A stretch of 64,000 nucleotides of DNA from Pseudodesulfovibrio sp. (GCA_016342345.1 JAEINO010000006.1:41100-105099); one strand, 5' to 3'. Counted from the stretch's first letter, positions 46,317-61,190 are shown. Notes: a model not told the origin generated them from the letters alone. Made by a program: numbers and translations.

Positions 46317-46787
46317 CTACCAGCGGTAGTGAGCAAAAGCTTTGTTCGCTTCTGCCATCTTATGGGTATCTTCCCGTTTTTTTACTGCGCCCCCACGATT
46401 ATTGAAGGCGTCCAGGAACTCGCCGGACAGACGGGCAACCATGCCTTTCTCTCCACGTCCACGTGCAAAGGAAATCATCCAGCGGATAGCCAGAGCTGTC
46501 TGGCGATCAGGACGTACTTCCAGCGGGACCTGGTAGGTGGCACCACCGACGCGTCTGGATTTTACTTCCAGAGACGGACGGATGTTGTCCAAGCACTTTT
46601 CAAAGGCCCGCAAAGGATCTTCGTTGGTCTTGGTGGCCAGGTTTTCGATTGCCTGATAAAAAATATTTTCAGCAGTACTCTTCTTACCGTCAAGCATAAG
46701 ACGGTTGATGAAGCGAGTCATGAGTTTGCTGCCGTACACAGGGTCCGGCAGAATCTGTCTCTTAGTGACAGGACCTTTACGAGGCAT
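46317..46787 (-). CDS. rpsG: 30S ribosomal protein S7
   Basis: Primary binder of the 16S 3' domain and of the mRNA exit region; represses the str operon in E. coli. 156 residues: [53 protein letters not shown] end. Followed by fusA after 15 bases. Confidence 0.98.
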   Translation of the reverse strand: MPRKGPVTKRQILPDPVYGSKLMTRFINRLMLDGKKSTAENIFYQAIENLATKTNEDPLRAFEKCLDNIRPSLEVKSRRVGGATYQVPLEVRPDRQTALAIRWMISFARGRGEKGMVARLSGEFLDAFNNRGGAVKKREDTHKMAEANKAFAHYRW

Positions 46788-46882
46788 TTTTTTCTCCTTG
46801 ATTTCGGCCGGGGGGACATTATTTCTGGCAGCCTCCGCCTTACTTTGTCATCCAACCCCGGGCATTACGAAATAGCTATAAC

Positions 46883-47254
46883 CTATTTAGGTCTCTTGGT
46901 GCCATATTTGGAACGACCGCGACGACGATCATCGACACCGGAAGTATCGAGAGTACCGCGAACGATGTGGTAACGGACACCTGGTAAATCCTTGACACGA
47001 CCGCCACGGATCAGAACCACGGAGTGCTCCTGCAGGTTATGGCCTTCACCGCCGATATACGCAGTGACTTCCATGCCGTTGGTAAGGCGTACACGAGCAA
47101 CCTTGCGAAGCGCGGAGTTCGGCTTCTTTGGGGTTGTGGTATACACCCTGGTGCAAACACCGCGACGCTGGGGGCATGCCAGCAGTGCAGGTGTCTTTTT
47201 CCGCTTAGGCAACGCTTTGCGGCCTTTACGGATAAGCTGGTTAATGGTGGGCAT
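46883..47254 (-). CDS. rpsL: 30S ribosomal protein S12
   Basis: Decoding-centre protein. 123 residues from [18 protein letters not shown] stands 5 bases upstream of ATG 47254, while a start at 47269 lies before this site. The segment [17 protein letters not shown] has the wild-type Lys at the streptomycin position, and [16 protein letters not shown] the second one. Confidence 0.98.
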   Translation of the reverse strand: MPTINQLIRKGRKALPKRKKTPALLACPQRRGVCTRVYTTTPKKPNSALRKVARVRLTNGMEVTAYIGGEGHNLQEHSVVLIRGGRVKDLPGVRYHIVRGTLDTSGVDDRRRGRSKYGTKRPK

Positions 47255-47313
47255 TAATCCTCCAATCAATAGTTAATACATTACCCTTTGCTATTTACGC
47301 AAAGAGGACCGCA

Positions 47314-47341
47314 AGTAATCCAAAACTCTCGGCGTTGTCAA
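47314..47341 (-). promoter_or_regulatory. Candidate promoter of the str/S10/spc/alpha transcript
   Basis: On the minus strand TTGACA (47341-47336) is followed after 16 bases by ATTACT (47319-47314), about 60 bases before rpsL. The -35 is perfect, the -10 poor, so the assignment is tentative. It lies just downstream of the rpoC terminator. Confidence 0.45.
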
Positions 47342-47389
47342 GGGATTTCGCCTAAGCTCCGGGTATACTTTTGACCGCATATACAAATT

Positions 47390-47422
47390 AAAAATGGAGA
47401 GGCTGAGCCTCTCCATTTTTTT
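47390..47422. terminator. Terminator after rpoC
   Basis: AAATGGAGAGGC pairs with GCCTCTCCATTT around a 3-base loop (47392-47418), with T-rich sequence on both sides (TTTTTAATTT for the minus strand, seven T on the plus strand). It separates the rpoBC and rpsL transcripts, 44 bases after the rpoC stop. Confidence 0.85.
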
Positions 47423-47465
47423 CGGGCTGTTACATACTAAATGAGTACTGTTATAATTTTGTATT

Positions 47466-51611
<4,146 letters not shown>

Positions 51612-51693
51612 GGATATCCCCTATCGTAAAATGTTATTTGATGCCTGGCCGACCGTATGGTCGGCCAGGCTAATTACCTTGTAGCAGTTGGTC

Positions 51694-54600
51694 CTAGCTG
51701 ATAGCGGGCCGCAGCGGACCTGAGGTCTGCTTCTTGTCCTCATAATGCAAGGTCACATCAAGACCCAAAGACATGAGCTCCTTGACCAGAACATTAAAGG
51801 ATTCAGGCAAACTGGCTTCCAGGAAGTTGTCACCCTTGACAATCTTCTCATACATCTTCACGCGGCCCTGCACATCGTCAGATTTGACAGTGAGGAACTC
51901 CTGCAGAAGATAGGCGGCACCATAAGCTTCAAGAGCCCAGACTTCCATTTCACCAAGACGCTGGCCACCAAACTGAGCTTTACCACCCAGAGGCTGCTGC
52001 GTGACAAGAGAGTATGGACCGGTTGAACGGGCATGAATCTTCTCGTCGACCAGATGATGCAACTTGAGGATGTACATGATGCCCACGGTGACACGGTTAT
52101 GGAAAGGCTCACCGGTACGGCCATCATACAGGATGAATTTGCCATCGGATTCGAGTCCGGCTTTTTCGAGCCATCCCCACATTCCTTCTTCGCTCGCACC
52201 GTCAAAGACAGGTGTCTTGGAAACAATGCCGTTTTTGACGGCCTTGATCGCATCGACAAATTCTTCGTCGTTGAGAGAATCGATAAGCTCATCCATCTCG
52301 GCAGTCTCAAAGAGTGCCTTGAGATCCTTGCGAATAGCTGCAAGACTGTTGCCACTCTCTTCGAGCATCTGGTTGACCTTCTGACCGAGCTTGCGTCCGG
52401 CCATGCCCAGGTGAGTTTCCATGATCTGCCCGATATTCATACGAGAAGGAACGCCCAGCGGGTTCAGTACGATGTCCATCGGTGTTCCGTCATCAAAGAA
52501 CGGCATGTCCTCTTCAGGAAGAATACAAGACACGACACCCTTGTTACCATGACGGCCAGCCATCTTGTCACCCACGCTCAGCTTACGCTTCACGGCGACA
52601 TAGACCTTGACCATCTTGATGACACCCGGAGGCAGGTCATCGCCTTCGGTAACTTTATCACGCTTCACATCATACATGTTCTTGATGAACTGAAGATGCT
52701 GCTCATAGTCAGCCACAAGCAGGCGAACCTGATCGTTGGGTTCACGATCGAAGATACCGACCAGTCTCTTGACCGGAACACCATCCAGGATTTCACGGTC
52801 AAGGACCTGACCAACAGTGCCGACTACGGCCTTCTTGGATCCGACCAGCTCCTTCTTGAGCTCGGCTCCCTTGACGACTTCCCATATCTTTTCGCGACAG
52901 GAAGTGGTCAGAGATGCTATATGCTTCATTTCCTTGACGTCAAAGGCTGCAATTTCTGCTTCCTCGATGGCCTTGGTACGCTCATCCTTGTCAGAGGACC
53001 GACGGTTGAAGACCTTGACATCAACAATGGTACCCGAGATTCCCGGTGGAACCTTCAGGGATGTATTTTTAACATCACGCGCCTTGTCACCGAAAATGGC
53101 GCGGAGTAGTTTTTCTTCAGGGGTCAACTGAGTTTCGCCCTTGGGCGTAATCTTGCCAACCATGATGTCATCAGGCTGAATGCGGGAACCAATACAAATG
53201 ATACCGCATTCGTCCAGATTCCTGAGCATCTCTTCAGAGACATTGGATATATCTCGAGTTACTTCCTCGGGTCCGAGCTTGGTGTCACGAGCGACCAGTT
53301 CAAACTCCTCGATGTGAATCGAAGTGAACACGTCTTCCTTGACCATGCGTTCGGAAATGAGGATGGAGTCCTCGTAGTTGTAACCGCACCAAGGCATAAA
53401 TGCCACAAGCAGATTCTTGCCAAGTGCAAGCTCTCCACGATCAATGCCAGGACCGTCTGCGAGGACAGCACCTTTCTTGACCCGTTGTCCGACCTGAACT
53501 CTGGGCCTCTGACCGAAGCAGGAGTTCTGATTGGACTTGTGCCATTTCTGCAACTCGTAATGCCGGGCATTACCAGTATCGGGGGAAACCTCACCATCAT
53601 AGTTGATGATAACGCGTTCGGCATCCACGTAGTGGACAACACCGGATTCCTCGGCCAACACACAAGCTCCTGAATCACGGGCAACAGGACCTTCCATGTC
53701 GGTACCGACCAACGGTTGCTCGGCCTCGAGAAGAGGGACAGCCTGGCGCATCATGTTAGAACCCATGAGCGCACGGTTGGCATCATCGTGCTCCAGGAAG
53801 GGAATCAGTGCAGCCGAGATCGAAACGATCTGACTCGGACTGATGTCCATGGCAGTGACTTCCTCGGCCAATGTCAGCTGAACGTCACCACTGAGGCGAG
53901 CGTTAACACGCTGATTGACGAAGACGCCATTCTCATCCAGAGGAGCATTGGCCTGGGCCACTACATGTTTTGCTTCCTTGGAAGCATCCATATAATAGAT
54001 TTCATCCGTGGTCTGCTTATCCTTGACCATACGATACGGAGTCTCAATAAAACCGTAGTCATTGACTTTCGCATAGGTGGTCAGAGAAACGATCAGACCA
54101 ATGTTCGGTCCTTCAGGTGTCTCAATGGGACAGATACGGCCATAATGCGAGGTGTGCACATCGCGCACCTCGAAACCTGCACGTTCGCGGGTAAGACCGC
54201 CGGGTCCCAAAGCGGAGAGACGACGTTTATGAGTGACTTCCGAAAGCGGGTTGGTCTGGTCCATGAACTGGCTGAGCTGGGAAGTTCCGAAAAACTCCTT
54301 CAGAACAGCGGCAACCGGTTTGGGGTTGATCAGATCATGAGGCATCAGCGTAGCCACTTCCTGAAGGCTCATGCGCTCCTTGATGGCGCGCTCCATGCGA
54401 ACCAGTCCGATACGATACTGGTTCTCGACCAGTTCGCCCACCGGACGAACACGACGATTACCCAGATGATCAATATCATCGGCAGGTCCATGAGTATCCT
54501 TGAGGCGCATCAATTCCTTGACGGCCAACAGGATATCCTCGTTGGTCAGGGTACGGTTGTTGAGATCCACTTCCTGATTGAGGCGGGCATTCAGCTTGTA

Positions 54601-55800
54601 CCGGCCAACACTGGACAAGTCATAATAATCCGAACTGCGGAACAAATTTTCAAAGAAGTTGGACGCAATCTCGGGAGTAGGCGGAGAGCTGGGACGCAAA
54701 CGACGGTAGATCTCAATCTGTGCAGTCTCGAGGTCAGTTGTCTTGTCGAGAAGCAACGTGTTGCGCAGGGAGGAGGAAACGTCCATGCCGCGGGTATGCA
54801 GCACGTTCAATTCCTTAATGCCGGACAAACGTATCTGCTCGATCATATCCTCGGTCAGCTCATCAGTAGCCTCGGCTATGACTTCACCGTTCTTGTCGAT
54901 GATATCCACAGCCAGGTACAAACCAACCAAAGAGGCAGGATCAACCTCAAAGGCCTTGACTCCGGCTTTGATAAGCTTCTTCCAGGCTCCCTTGGTGATG
55001 CTGACATCTCGCTTGACCACGATTGTGTCGTCAATCTTGATATTCGAATAGGCAATTTCCTTGCGGTATTGCTCATCTACTATCTTGCGCTGCACCTTGG
55101 ACTTGAGCAGAGTATAAGTCTCTGTATCATAGAAGTATTCAAGGATATCAGCACGGGACAACCCCATTGCCTTGAGCAAAATGGTGGCTGGCATCTTCCT
55201 GCGACGGTCAATGCGGACATACAAAATGTCCTTGTGGTCAAAATCGAAATCCAACCAGGAACCGCGCATGGGAATGACACGGCTGGAATAAAGCACCTTG
55301 CGGCTGGAATGGGACTTGCCGGAATCATGTTCGAAAATGATACCGGGTGAACGCTGTAACTGGTTGACAATTACGCGCTCGGTTCCGTTAATGACATACG
55401 TACCTTTCTCGGTCATCAGCGGAAGATTCCCGAAGTAAATGTCCTGTTCCTTGATATCGCGAATCGTGCGGTTGTCTGTCTCTTCGTCAACGTCAAAAAC
55501 TACGAGACGGACGGTTATACGGATGGGTGCCTCAAGGGTCAGGCCCTTGGCGATGCACTCATCGACGTCGTATTTTGGTTCGCCGATTGAATAACTGACG
55601 AAATCAAGGCTAGCGGTCTTGTTGAAATCTTCAATGGGAAACACGGACCGAAAAACGGCTTCGAGTCCGAAGTCGCCGCGGCTGGCAGGTGGAGTGCCTT
55701 CCTGAAGAAAGCGCTTGTAAGAATCCACCTGAAGCTCCAGCAGATGCGGGATCGGGAGCGTGTTGACGATTTTGCCGAATTTTTTTCTAAGTTGACCCAT
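51694..55800 (-). CDS. rpoB: RNA polymerase beta subunit
   Basis: About 1368 residues from ATG 55800, which has GAGGG 4 bases upstream; an earlier ATG at 55815 overlaps this site. The rifampicin region ([34 protein letters not shown]) has the sensitive-type residues. C-terminal clamp contact and [13 protein letters not shown] are present. Preceded by a 300-base leader after rplL. Confidence 0.98.
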   Translation of the reverse strand: MGQLRKKFGKIVNTLPIPHLLELQVDSYKRFLQEGTPPASRGDFGLEAVFRSVFPIEDFNKTASLDFVSYSIGEPKYDVDECIAKGLTLEAPIRITVRLVVFDVDEETDNRTIRDIKEQDIYFGNLPLMTEKGTYVINGTERVIVNQLQRSPGIIFEHDSGKSHSSRKVLYSSRVIPMRGSWLDFDFDHKDILYVRIDRRRKMPATILLKAMGLSRADILEYFYDTETYTLLKSKVQRKIVDEQYRKEIAYSNIKIDDTIVVKRDVSITKGAWKKLIKAGVKAFEVDPASLVGLYLAVDIIDKNGEVIAEATDELTEDMIEQIRLSGIKELNVLHTRGMDVSSSLRNTLLLDKTTDLETAQIEIYRRLRPSSPPTPEIASNFFENLFRSSDYYDLSSVGRYKLNARLNQEVDLNNRTLTNEDILLAVKELMRLKDTHGPADDIDHLGNRRVRPVGELVENQYRIGLVRMERAIKERMSLQEVATLMPHDLINPKPVAAVLKEFFGTSQLSQFMDQTNPLSEVTHKRRLSALGPGGLTRERAGFEVRDVHTSHYGRICPIETPEGPNIGLIVSLTTYAKVNDYGFIETPYRMVKDKQTTDEIYYMDASKEAKHVVAQANAPLDENGVFVNQRVNARLSGDVQLTLAEEVTAMDISPSQIVSISAALIPFLEHDDANRALMGSNMMRQAVPLLEAEQPLVGTDMEGPVARDSGACVLAEESGVVHYVDAERVIINYDGEVSPDTGNARHYELQKWHKSNQNSCFGQRPRVQVGQRVKKGAVLADGPGIDRGELALGKNLLVAFMPWCGYNYEDSILISERMVKEDVFTSIHIEEFELVARDTKLGPEEVTRDISNVSEEMLRNLDECGIICIGSRIQPDDIMVGKITPKGETQLTPEEKLLRAIFGDKARDVKNTSLKVPPGISGTIVDVKVFNRRSSDKDERTKAIEEAEIAAFDVKEMKHIASLTTSCREKIWEVVKGAELKKELVGSKKAVVGTVGQVLDREILDGVPVKRLVGIFDREPNDQVRLLVADYEQHLQFIKNMYDVKRDKVTEGDDLPPGVIKMVKVYVAVKRKLSVGDKMAGRHGNKGVVSCILPEEDMPFFDDGTPMDIVLNPLGVPSRMNIGQIMETHLGMAGRKLGQKVNQMLEESGNSLAAIRKDLKALFETAEMDELIDSLNDEEFVDAIKAVKNGIVSKTPVFDGASEEGMWGWLEKAGLESDGKFILYDGRTGEPFHNRVTVGIMYILKLHHLVDEKIHARSTGPYSLVTQQPLGGKAQFGGQRLGEMEVWALEAYGAAYLLQEFLTVKSDDVQGRVKMYEKIVKGDNFLEASLPESFNVLVKELMSLGLDVTLHYEDKKQTSGPLRPAIS

Positions 55801-56033
55801 TGTACCCTCATGCATGAGCGTTGATGGTTAGGGCGCGAGGCCTTAATAAAGGCCCTTACCCTCTGTCGGGCGCACTTTCCGTTTAACAGACGGAAAATAC
55901 GAGGATCGGGTGTTACCCAATGGCCGGAACCAAAACCCTGGCACATCTTGAAACAAGGAAAAGACGAAATTTACGCCTTACCAAGCTTAAACCCGAATTA
56001 GGAATCTAATCATTCACTATATATAGAGACAGA
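55801..56033 (-). other. rplL-rpoB leader without a gene
   Basis: This stretch holds no open frame of note. Small hairpins are visible: GGCCTT/AAGGCC (55839-55854) and TTTCCGT/ACGGAAA (55876-55896). They may contribute to rpoB mRNA processing or translation control. I see no convincing promoter. Confidence 0.5.
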
Positions 56034-56076
56034 GCAAAGAGCGCAACACCCTTTTTACAGGGTGAGCGCTCTTTGC
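56034..56076 (-). promoter_or_regulatory. Hairpin between rplL and rpoB (attenuator or processing site)
   Basis: An 11-bp stem GCAAAGAGCGC (56034-56044) with GCGCTCTTTGC (56066-56076) is extended by an inner stem CACCCT/AGGGTG. It starts 25 bases after the rplL stop. There is no T run, so partial termination or RNase III processing, as known at this place in E. coli, is more likely than full termination. Confidence 0.65.
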
Positions 56077-56100
56077 CATGTATAGCTTAATTCGCTGAAG

Positions 56101-56487
56101 TTACTTGACTTCAACTTCTGCGCCAGCTTCTTCAAGCTGCTTTGCGGCTTCGTCGGCCTCTTCTTTGGCAACGCCTTCCTTGATGGCTTTGGGAGCTTCG
56201 TCAACAACAGCCTTGGCCTCTTTCAGACCCAAACCGGTGATTGCACGAACTGCCTTGATGACAGCAATCTTGTTGCCGCCAACAGCCTTCAGGACAACGT
56301 CGAACTCAGTCTGCTCTTCTTCACCAGCAGCGTCGCCGCCAGCAGCAGGAGCCATCATCATTGCAGCAGCCGGGGCAGCAGCCTCGACGCCGAAGACCTC
56401 TTCGAGCTCTTTAATGAAAGCGGAAAGTTCCAGCACAGTCATGCTGCCGATGAATTCGACAACTTGTTCTTTGGTGATATCAGCCAT
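56101..56487 (-). CDS. rplL: 50S ribosomal protein L7/L12
   Basis: Stalk protein that recruits translation factors. 128 residues: N-terminal dimer domain ([21 protein letters not shown]), Ala/Gly hinge, and C-terminal domain ([36 protein letters not shown]). Made in several copies per ribosome, so the rplJL pair needs its own control (see L10 leader). Confidence 0.98.
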   Translation of the reverse strand: MADITKEQVVEFIGSMTVLELSAFIKELEEVFGVEAAAPAAAMMMAPAAGGDAAGEEEQTEFDVVLKAVGGNKIAVIKAVRAITGLGLKEAKAVVDEAPKAIKEGVAKEEADEAAKQLEEAGAEVEVK

Positions 56488-56527
56488 GATAAAATCTCCT
56501 TAAAAATCGATTCGCTTTGAACCTGGT

Positions 56528-57049
56528 TTACGCAGCTTCCTTCTGATCCTTGATCGCAGTCAAGGCATACAGGAATTTGCGTTCGATGTTTGCGAACAAA
56601 CACACGAAATTGCGCGGTACGGCCTGCATTGTGCCGAGTACGGAACTCAAAAGCTCAGGCTTGCTGGGCATTGTTGCGAGTTCCTTCACGCCGTCGTTGT
56701 CAAGAAACTTCCCTTCGAGTGAGCCGAAACGCATGGCGAACTTTTTGTTCCCCTTACTGAAATCAGCCAACGCTTTTGCAAGTGCGACAGGATCGTCGTA
56801 CCCGAACGCAATAGCGCAGTTCTCTTTTAGGTGTTCGCTCAATTCACCGTGATCGGTATCCTTGAGAGCCAACCGGGCCAGGGTATTCTTGACGACTTGG
56901 TAGTCAACTCCAATCTCAAAGCACTTTGCGCGAAGTTGAGTAATACCCTCAACGCTCAGTCCCTTAAAATCGGTGACGACGGCAATGTTCGCCCGAGCGG
57001 CTTTTTCGTTAAGCTGCTCAATGATCTGGGCTTTCTCTTGCCTGTTCAT
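56528..57049 (-). CDS. rplJ: 50S ribosomal protein L10
   Basis: Base of the L7/L12 stalk and autoregulator of its mRNA. 173 residues: [38 protein letters not shown], and the C-terminal helix that carries L7/L12 dimers. Preceded by a structured leader. Confidence 0.98.
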   Translation of the reverse strand: MNRQEKAQIIEQLNEKAARANIAVVTDFKGLSVEGITQLRAKCFEIGVDYQVVKNTLARLALKDTDHGELSEHLKENCAIAFGYDDPVALAKALADFSKGNKKFAMRFGSLEGKFLDNDGVKELATMPSKPELLSSVLGTMQAVPRNFVCLFANIERKFLYALTAIKDQKEAA

Positions 57050-57059
57050 CCACCACTCC

Positions 57060-57191
57060 TCGTCGTTCGGCCCGGAAAGCAGGTCAAAGCGTTGTCTGAG
57101 CAGGGAATTAAGGGATCACAGTCCCACCTGCCGTCTCTGACTCAACTTCCCGTGCGATTATCTACAGGACGGCCCAGGAAAGGGGCCGTCC
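57060..57191 (-). ncRNA. Ribosomal protein L10 leader
   Basis: The 160 bases between rplA and rplJ are structured on the minus strand. GGACGGCCC/GGGCCGTCC (57167-57191) makes a 9-bp hairpin, and GCAGGT (57131-57126) can pair with ACCTGC (57084-57079), enclosing a region with GGGA...CCC elements as in known L10 leaders that bind the L10-(L12)4 complex. Assigned by position and pattern; fold boundaries are approximate. Confidence 0.65.
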
Positions 57192-57210
57192 GGCATTCCG
57201 TTCAATTAAT

Positions 57211-57918
57211 TTAAGCGTCCAAGAATCTCTTGACGGTCAAGGGGTCAATCTTGATACCGGGGCCCATCGTGGTCGCCACGGCCATGGCTTTCATGTAAGT
57301 CCCCTTCGCGGAAGAGGGCTTCATGCGCATGATCGCGTCCAGAAGTGCCTTGAGATTCTCAAGAAGCTTGTCAGAACCAAAGGAAACCTTTCCTATGGGT
57401 GCGTGCAATACGCCAGCCTTGTCGACCTTGAACTCGACCTTACCGGCCTTAAGTTCGGTCACGGCTTTGGACACATCCATGGTGACAGTGCCGGTCTTGG
57501 CGTTGGGCATCAGACCACGGGGTCCGAGCACTCGGCCAATCTTGCCGACCACAGCCATCATGTCCGGAGTGGCAACAGCCTTGTCGAATTCGAGCCAACC
57601 GCCCTGAATCTTCTCGACCAGCTCGTCGGAACCGAAATAATCGGCACCGGCTTCCTTGGCCTCGGCTTCCTTCTCCGTTTTACAGAAGACGGCTACACGA
57701 ACTTTCTTGCCAAGACCGTTCGGCATGTTGACAGCACCACGGATCATCTGATCTGAGTACTTGGGATCAACGCCGAGATTGATAGCGACATCAACGGTCT
57801 CGTCGAATTTTGCGAATGCGCCTTCTACAGCGACCTTCACACCATCTTCGACTGTGACACGCAGAGCGTTGTCTCTATCTCCAACGGCGTTGCGGTATCT
57901 TTTTCCATGCTTGGACAT
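57211..57918 (-). CDS. rplA: 50S ribosomal protein L1
   Basis: L1 stalk protein that helps release the E-site tRNA and represses the L11 operon in E. coli. 235 residues: [46 protein letters not shown]. Separated by 14 bases from rplK. Confidence 0.98.
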   Translation of the reverse strand: MSKHGKRYRNAVGDRDNALRVTVEDGVKVAVEGAFAKFDETVDVAINLGVDPKYSDQMIRGAVNMPNGLGKKVRVAVFCKTEKEAEAKEAGADYFGSDELVEKIQGGWLEFDKAVATPDMMAVVGKIGRVLGPRGLMPNAKTGTVTMDVSKAVTELKAGKVEFKVDKAGVLHAPIGKVSFGSDKLLENLKALLDAIMRMKPSSAKGTYMKAMAVATTMGPGIKIDPLTVKRFLDA

Positions 57919-57932
57919 TTTTTATTTCCTCT

Positions 57933-58358
57933 CTAGCCTTTGACTTCAAGACCCATGCTGCGGGCAGTTCCCGCAATCTGAAGCATGGCACTCTCAATAT
58001 CATTGGCGTTCAAGTCCGGCATCTTGAGCTCGGCAATCTCCTTGACCTGGGCCTTGGTGACTATACCGACTTTTACCATATTTGGTTCACTGGAACCTTT
58101 TTCCAGCTTGGCTGCCTTAAGAAGCAACACTGCTGCCGGAGGGGTCTTGGTGATGAAGTCGAAGGACCGGTCTTTATAGACCGTAATGACAACCGGGATA
58201 ATCAATCCCTTCTGGTCCTGCGTCTTGGCGTTAAACGCCTTACAGAACTCCATGATGTTAACGCCATGCTGACCCAAAGCCGGTCCGACCGGCGGGGATG
58301 GGTTGGCGCTACCTGCGGGAATCTGCAGTTTGATCTTTCCTAATTCTTTCTTTGCCAT
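57933..58358 (-). CDS. rplK: 50S ribosomal protein L11
   Basis: GTPase-centre protein, target region of thiostrepton and sensor partner of RelA. 141 residues: [20 protein letters not shown] with the conserved N-terminal prolines, [19 protein letters not shown], and [14 protein letters not shown] end. Confidence 0.98.
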   Translation of the reverse strand: MAKKELGKIKLQIPAGSANPSPPVGPALGQHGVNIMEFCKAFNAKTQDQKGLIIPVVITVYKDRSFDFITKTPPAAVLLLKAAKLEKGSSEPNMVKVGIVTKAQVKEIAELKMPDLNANDIESAMLQIAGTARSMGLEVKG

Positions 58359-58403
58359 TGTATTCCTCGATGAGAAATTTCGCTGTTAGCGAGTATATCG
58401 GGG

Positions 58404-58961
58404 CTATCCCTTATCCACCTGGACAAAATCGAGCTCAACAGGAGTCTGGCGCCCGAATATCGAGACGGAAACTTTGAGCTTTCCCTTGTCGTAGTTGACG
58501 TCTTCAACAACACCATTGAAGCCGCTGAACGGACCATCAATGACCCGTACCTCATCTCCTCGTTCAAAATTGAATTTGGGACGAGGTTTTTCCTGGCGGC
58601 TTTCCATCATGTTGAGGATGTTTTCCGCCTCGCTGTCACGCATGGGAGTAGGCCGGTTTTTGCCGCCCACAAATCCGGTGACACGCGGGATGGACTGAAT
58701 CAAATGCCAAGTATCATCGGTCAAGATCATCTTGATCATGATGTAACCGGGATAGAACTTACGAGTGGAAGTCTTGCGTTCACCCTTGACCATCTCGACG
58801 ATCTTTTCGGTGGGCATGACGACCTCTTCAATAAGGCCATTGTCCTGTTCGGTCCGCATCATCTCTCTAACTGTCAGTTCGACACGCTGTTCAAACCCTG
58901 AATAGGTATGAACGATGTACCATCGAGCGCGAGGTGAAGCTTGTTCCATTGTGGCATCCAT
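58404..58961 (-). CDS. nusG: Transcription termination/antitermination factor NusG
   Basis: Links RNA polymerase to Rho or to the ribosome (through S10). About 185 residues: NGN domain (ARWYIVHTYSGFEQRVELTV; RKFYPGYIMIKM) and KOW domain (RGDEVRVIDGPFSGFNGVVEDV). Starts at 58961 (ATG) and 58949 (ATG, MEQASPRARW) are both possible; the TTG at 58982 is unlikely. Confidence 0.95.
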   Translation of the reverse strand: MDATMEQASPRARWYIVHTYSGFEQRVELTVREMMRTEQDNGLIEEVVMPTEKIVEMVKGERKTSTRKFYPGYIMIKMILTDDTWHLIQSIPRVTGFVGGKNRPTPMRDSEAENILNMMESRQEKPRPKFNFERGDEVRVIDGPFSGFNGVVEDVNYDKGKLKVSVSIFGRQTPVELDFVQVDKG

Positions 58962-58994
58962 ATTATGATCCAGCCTTTGCAAGTAACTTTGGTC

Positions 58995-59252
58995 CTAGGA
59001 AAGTATGGTCTCAACGATCTTGGAGAGCGTAAAGTCAACTATACCCAGGTAGAGGGCGATGACCAATGAGACGACCAGCACAGCAACGCAAGTGGTAATG
59101 GTCTCCTTGCGGGTCGGCCAGACCACCTTCTTGATCTCGACTTTGGACTCTTCAAAGAACTCAATGAGTTCCTTTGCCTTTCCTATCAGACCATTCGCCG
59201 GAGCATTTGCGGCCTGCTTATCAGCAGTGCCTTTGCCTTTTTTCTTGGCCAT
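58995..59252 (-). CDS. secE: Preprotein translocase subunit SecE
   Basis: 85 residues from MAKKKGKG: amphipathic region (LIEFFEESKVEIKKVVWPTRKET) and one membrane helix (TCVAVLVVSLVIALYLGIVDF), the minimal SecE form. Clamps SecY. A longer frame to 59285 has no family-like residues. Located before nusG as in most bacteria. Confidence 0.96.
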   Translation of the reverse strand: MAKKKGKGTADKQAANAPANGLIGKAKELIEFFEESKVEIKKVVWPTRKETITTCVAVLVVSLVIALYLGIVDFTLSKIVETILS

Positions 59253-59339
59253 AACTTCTTTTTCCCAAATTATTGAGCGGGGCACAGGCCTTTCCCATTA
59301 TGGGTAAGGCCCGGTTCTGCCCGCTTTCAAAGACTTAAT

Positions 59340-59416
59340 TGGCAGGGGTAGAGGGATTCGAACCCCCAGCATCCGGTTTTGGAGACCGGCGTTCTAGCCG
59401 TTGGAACTATACCCCT
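59340..59416 (-). tRNA. tRNA-Trp (anticodon CCA)
   Basis: 77 bases with encoded 3' CCA. Acceptor AGGGGTA/TACCCCT, discriminator G, anticodon arm ending TCTCCAAAACC with CCA anticodon, and GGTTCGAATCC T arm. It lies between rpmG and secE, a frequent place for tRNA-Trp. Confidence 0.97.
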
Positions 59417-59428
59417 GCTCTATCGAAT

Positions 59429-59578
59429 CTACTTGGACTCTTTGTGAAGTGTGTGTTTCTTGTCCCAGGGACAATACTTCTTCACTTCCAGACGTCCGGT
59501 AGTATTCTTCTTGTTCTTCTGCGTCGCGTAGTTTTTACGCTTGCACTCGGTGCACTGCAGCTGAATATTAACTCGCAT
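59429..59578 (-). CDS. rpmG: 50S ribosomal protein L33
   Basis: 49 residues found by direct translation: [17 protein letters not shown] ... [17 protein letters not shown]. Only three of the four zinc Cys of the C+ type are present (CTEC and one Cys in CPWD), so zinc binding is doubtful or uses another ligand. Located 3 bases after the tuf stop codon. Confidence 0.95.
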   Translation of the reverse strand: MRVNIQLQCTECKRKNYATQKNKKNTTGRLEVKKYCPWDKKHTLHKESK

Positions 59579-59581
59579 GTG

Positions 59582-60775
59582 TTACTCCACGATCTCGGTG
59601 ACAACACCGGCACCAACAGTACGGCCACCTTCGCGAATAGCGAAACGCAGGCCGACTTCCATGGCGATGGGGTGAATCATCTCGACATTGAAAGTGGCGT
59701 TATCGCCGGGCATGACCATCTCAATGCCTGCTTCCAGAGTGACGACACCGGTGATGTCGGTCGTACGGAAGTAGAACTGGGGACGGTAGCCGGAGAAGAA
59801 CGGAGTATGACGTCCACCTTCGTCTTTGGAGAGGACATAGACCTCAGCCTTGAACTTGGTGTGGGGCTTGATGGAACCGGGCTTGGCAGCAACCTGACCG
59901 CGCTCGACTTCCTCACGCTTGATACCACGAATCAGGAGACCGACGTTGTCACCGGCCTGGCCCTGGTCGAGAATCTTGCGGAACATTTCAACGCCAGTAC
60001 AAGTGGTTTTGATGGTGTCCTTGATGCCGACGATCTCAATTTCCTCACCAACAGTAACGACACCACGCTCGACACGACCCGTAATAACGGTACCGCGGCC
60101 GGAGATGGAGAAGACATCCTCAACAGGCATGAGGAAAGGCATGTCAATGTCACGCTTGGGCTCGGGAATGTAGGTGTCACAAGCCTCAAGAAGCTCGAAA
60201 ATTGGTTTGGCAGCTTCGTCGCTGACGCTTTCGCACTCAAGTGCCTTCAGAGCGGAACCCTGAATGACCGGAATGTCGTCGCCGGGGAATTCGTACTTGC
60301 TCAGCAGTTCGCGAATTTCCAGCTCGACCAGCTCGAGAAGCTCTTCGTCATCAACCATGTCGCACTTGTTCATGAAAACGACCATGGCGGGAACACCAAC
60401 CTGACGAGCGAGCAGGATGTGCTCACGAGTCTGAGGCATGGGACCGTCAGTGGCTGCGCAGACCAGGATAGCACCATCCATCTGAGCGGCACCAGTAATC
60501 ATGTTCTTAATGTAGTCGGCGTGACCAGGGCAATCCACGTGTGCATAGTGGCGATTGGCGGTCTCGTATTCGACATGAGCGGTAGCAATGGTGATGCCGC
60601 GCTCTTTTTCTTCAGGAGCCTTGTCAATCTGGTCGAATGCGACGTAATCGCCGTGGCCGCCAAGGAATGCCAGTTTGGTAATGGCGGCTGTCAAAGTGGT
60701 TTTACCATGGTCAATGTGACCGATGGTGCCAATGTTGACATGAGGCTTGCTACGTTCAAATTTAGCTTTACCCAT
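59582..60775 (-). CDS. tuf: Elongation factor Tu
   Basis: GTPase that carries aminoacyl-tRNA to the ribosome. 397 residues: [16 protein letters not shown]-loop, [28 protein letters not shown], and domains II-III ending [15 protein letters not shown]. The only tuf in the window; it stands behind a tRNA cluster like E. coli tufB, not behind fusA. Confidence 0.99.
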   Translation of the reverse strand: MGKAKFERSKPHVNIGTIGHIDHGKTTLTAAITKLAFLGGHGDYVAFDQIDKAPEEKERGITIATAHVEYETANRHYAHVDCPGHADYIKNMITGAAQMDGAILVCAATDGPMPQTREHILLARQVGVPAMVVFMNKCDMVDDEELLELVELEIRELLSKYEFPGDDIPVIQGSALKALECESVSDEAAKPIFELLEACDTYIPEPKRDIDMPFLMPVEDVFSISGRGTVITGRVERGVVTVGEEIEIVGIKDTIKTTCTGVEMFRKILDQGQAGDNVGLLIRGIKREEVERGQVAAKPGSIKPHTKFKAEVYVLSKDEGGRHTPFFSGYRPQFYFRTTDITGVVTLEAGIEMVMPGDNATFNVEMIHPIAMEVGLRFAIREGGRTVGAGVVTEIVE

Positions 60776-60809
60776 TGTAATCCCCCTAATCGTAAAGTTG
60801 TGTACGTTC

Positions 60810-60838
60810 TATTTACTAAAGACTTCTTAACAATTCAA
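60810..60838 (-). promoter_or_regulatory. Candidate promoter of tuf
   Basis: On the minus strand TTGAAT (60838-60833), 17-base spacer, TAAATA (60815-60810), 35 bases before the tuf ATG. It would allow tuf expression independent of the upstream tRNA genes. Confidence 0.45.
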
Positions 60839-60852
60839 TCAACTAAAAAAAA

Positions 60853-60913
60853 CCGGACTTGAACCTGAACTAAATCACCAGCAGAAGACGATCTGCCTGC
60901 TGAACCACGAGGC
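60853..60913 (-). other. tRNA-like or hairpin sequence between tRNA-Gly and tuf
   Basis: On the minus strand GTGGTTCAGCAGGCAGA resembles a D arm and GGTTCAAGTCCGG (60865-60853) a T arm, but no full cloverleaf forms. A hairpin CAGCAG..CTGCTG (60879-60902) is also present and eight T follow 60853. It could be a decayed tRNA (E. coli has a fourth tRNA at this place) or a processing/terminator hairpin. Confidence 0.3.
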
Positions 60914-60960
60914 TTCAACATATACTGTATTAGGAGGTTGGATAGAGAGATGGCAGATTA

Positions 60961-61036
60961 TGGAGCGGGAAACGGGACTCGAACCCGCAACCCTCAGCTT
61001 GGAAGGCTGATGCTCTACCAATTGAGCTATTCCCGC
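60961..61036 (-). tRNA. tRNA-Gly (anticodon TCC)
   Basis: 76 bases with encoded CCA. Acceptor GCGGGAA/TTCCCGC, TAGCTCAATTGGTAGAGCA D arm, anticodon loop with TCC (CTTCCAA), GGGTTCGAGTCCC T arm. Confidence 0.97.
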
Positions 61037-61094
61037 TCACTCTCTGTAGTCCATCAGCAATATAAACATGCCTCCTACAGCGTGACTTGAAAAA

Positions 61095-61180
61095 TGGTGG
61101 TGGGGGGAGGATTTGAACCTCCGAAGGCGTACGCCGACAGATTTACAGTCTGTTCCCTTTGGCCACTCGGGAACCCCACC
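61095..61180 (-). tRNA. tRNA-Tyr (anticodon GTA)
   Basis: 86 bases with encoded CCA and a long class II variable arm. Acceptor GGTGGGG/CCCCACC, anticodon loop CTGTAAA (GTA), variable arm GTCGGCGTACGCC, T arm GAGGTTCAAATCCTC. Confidence 0.97.
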
Positions 61181-61190
61181 ATGTGTCTTA

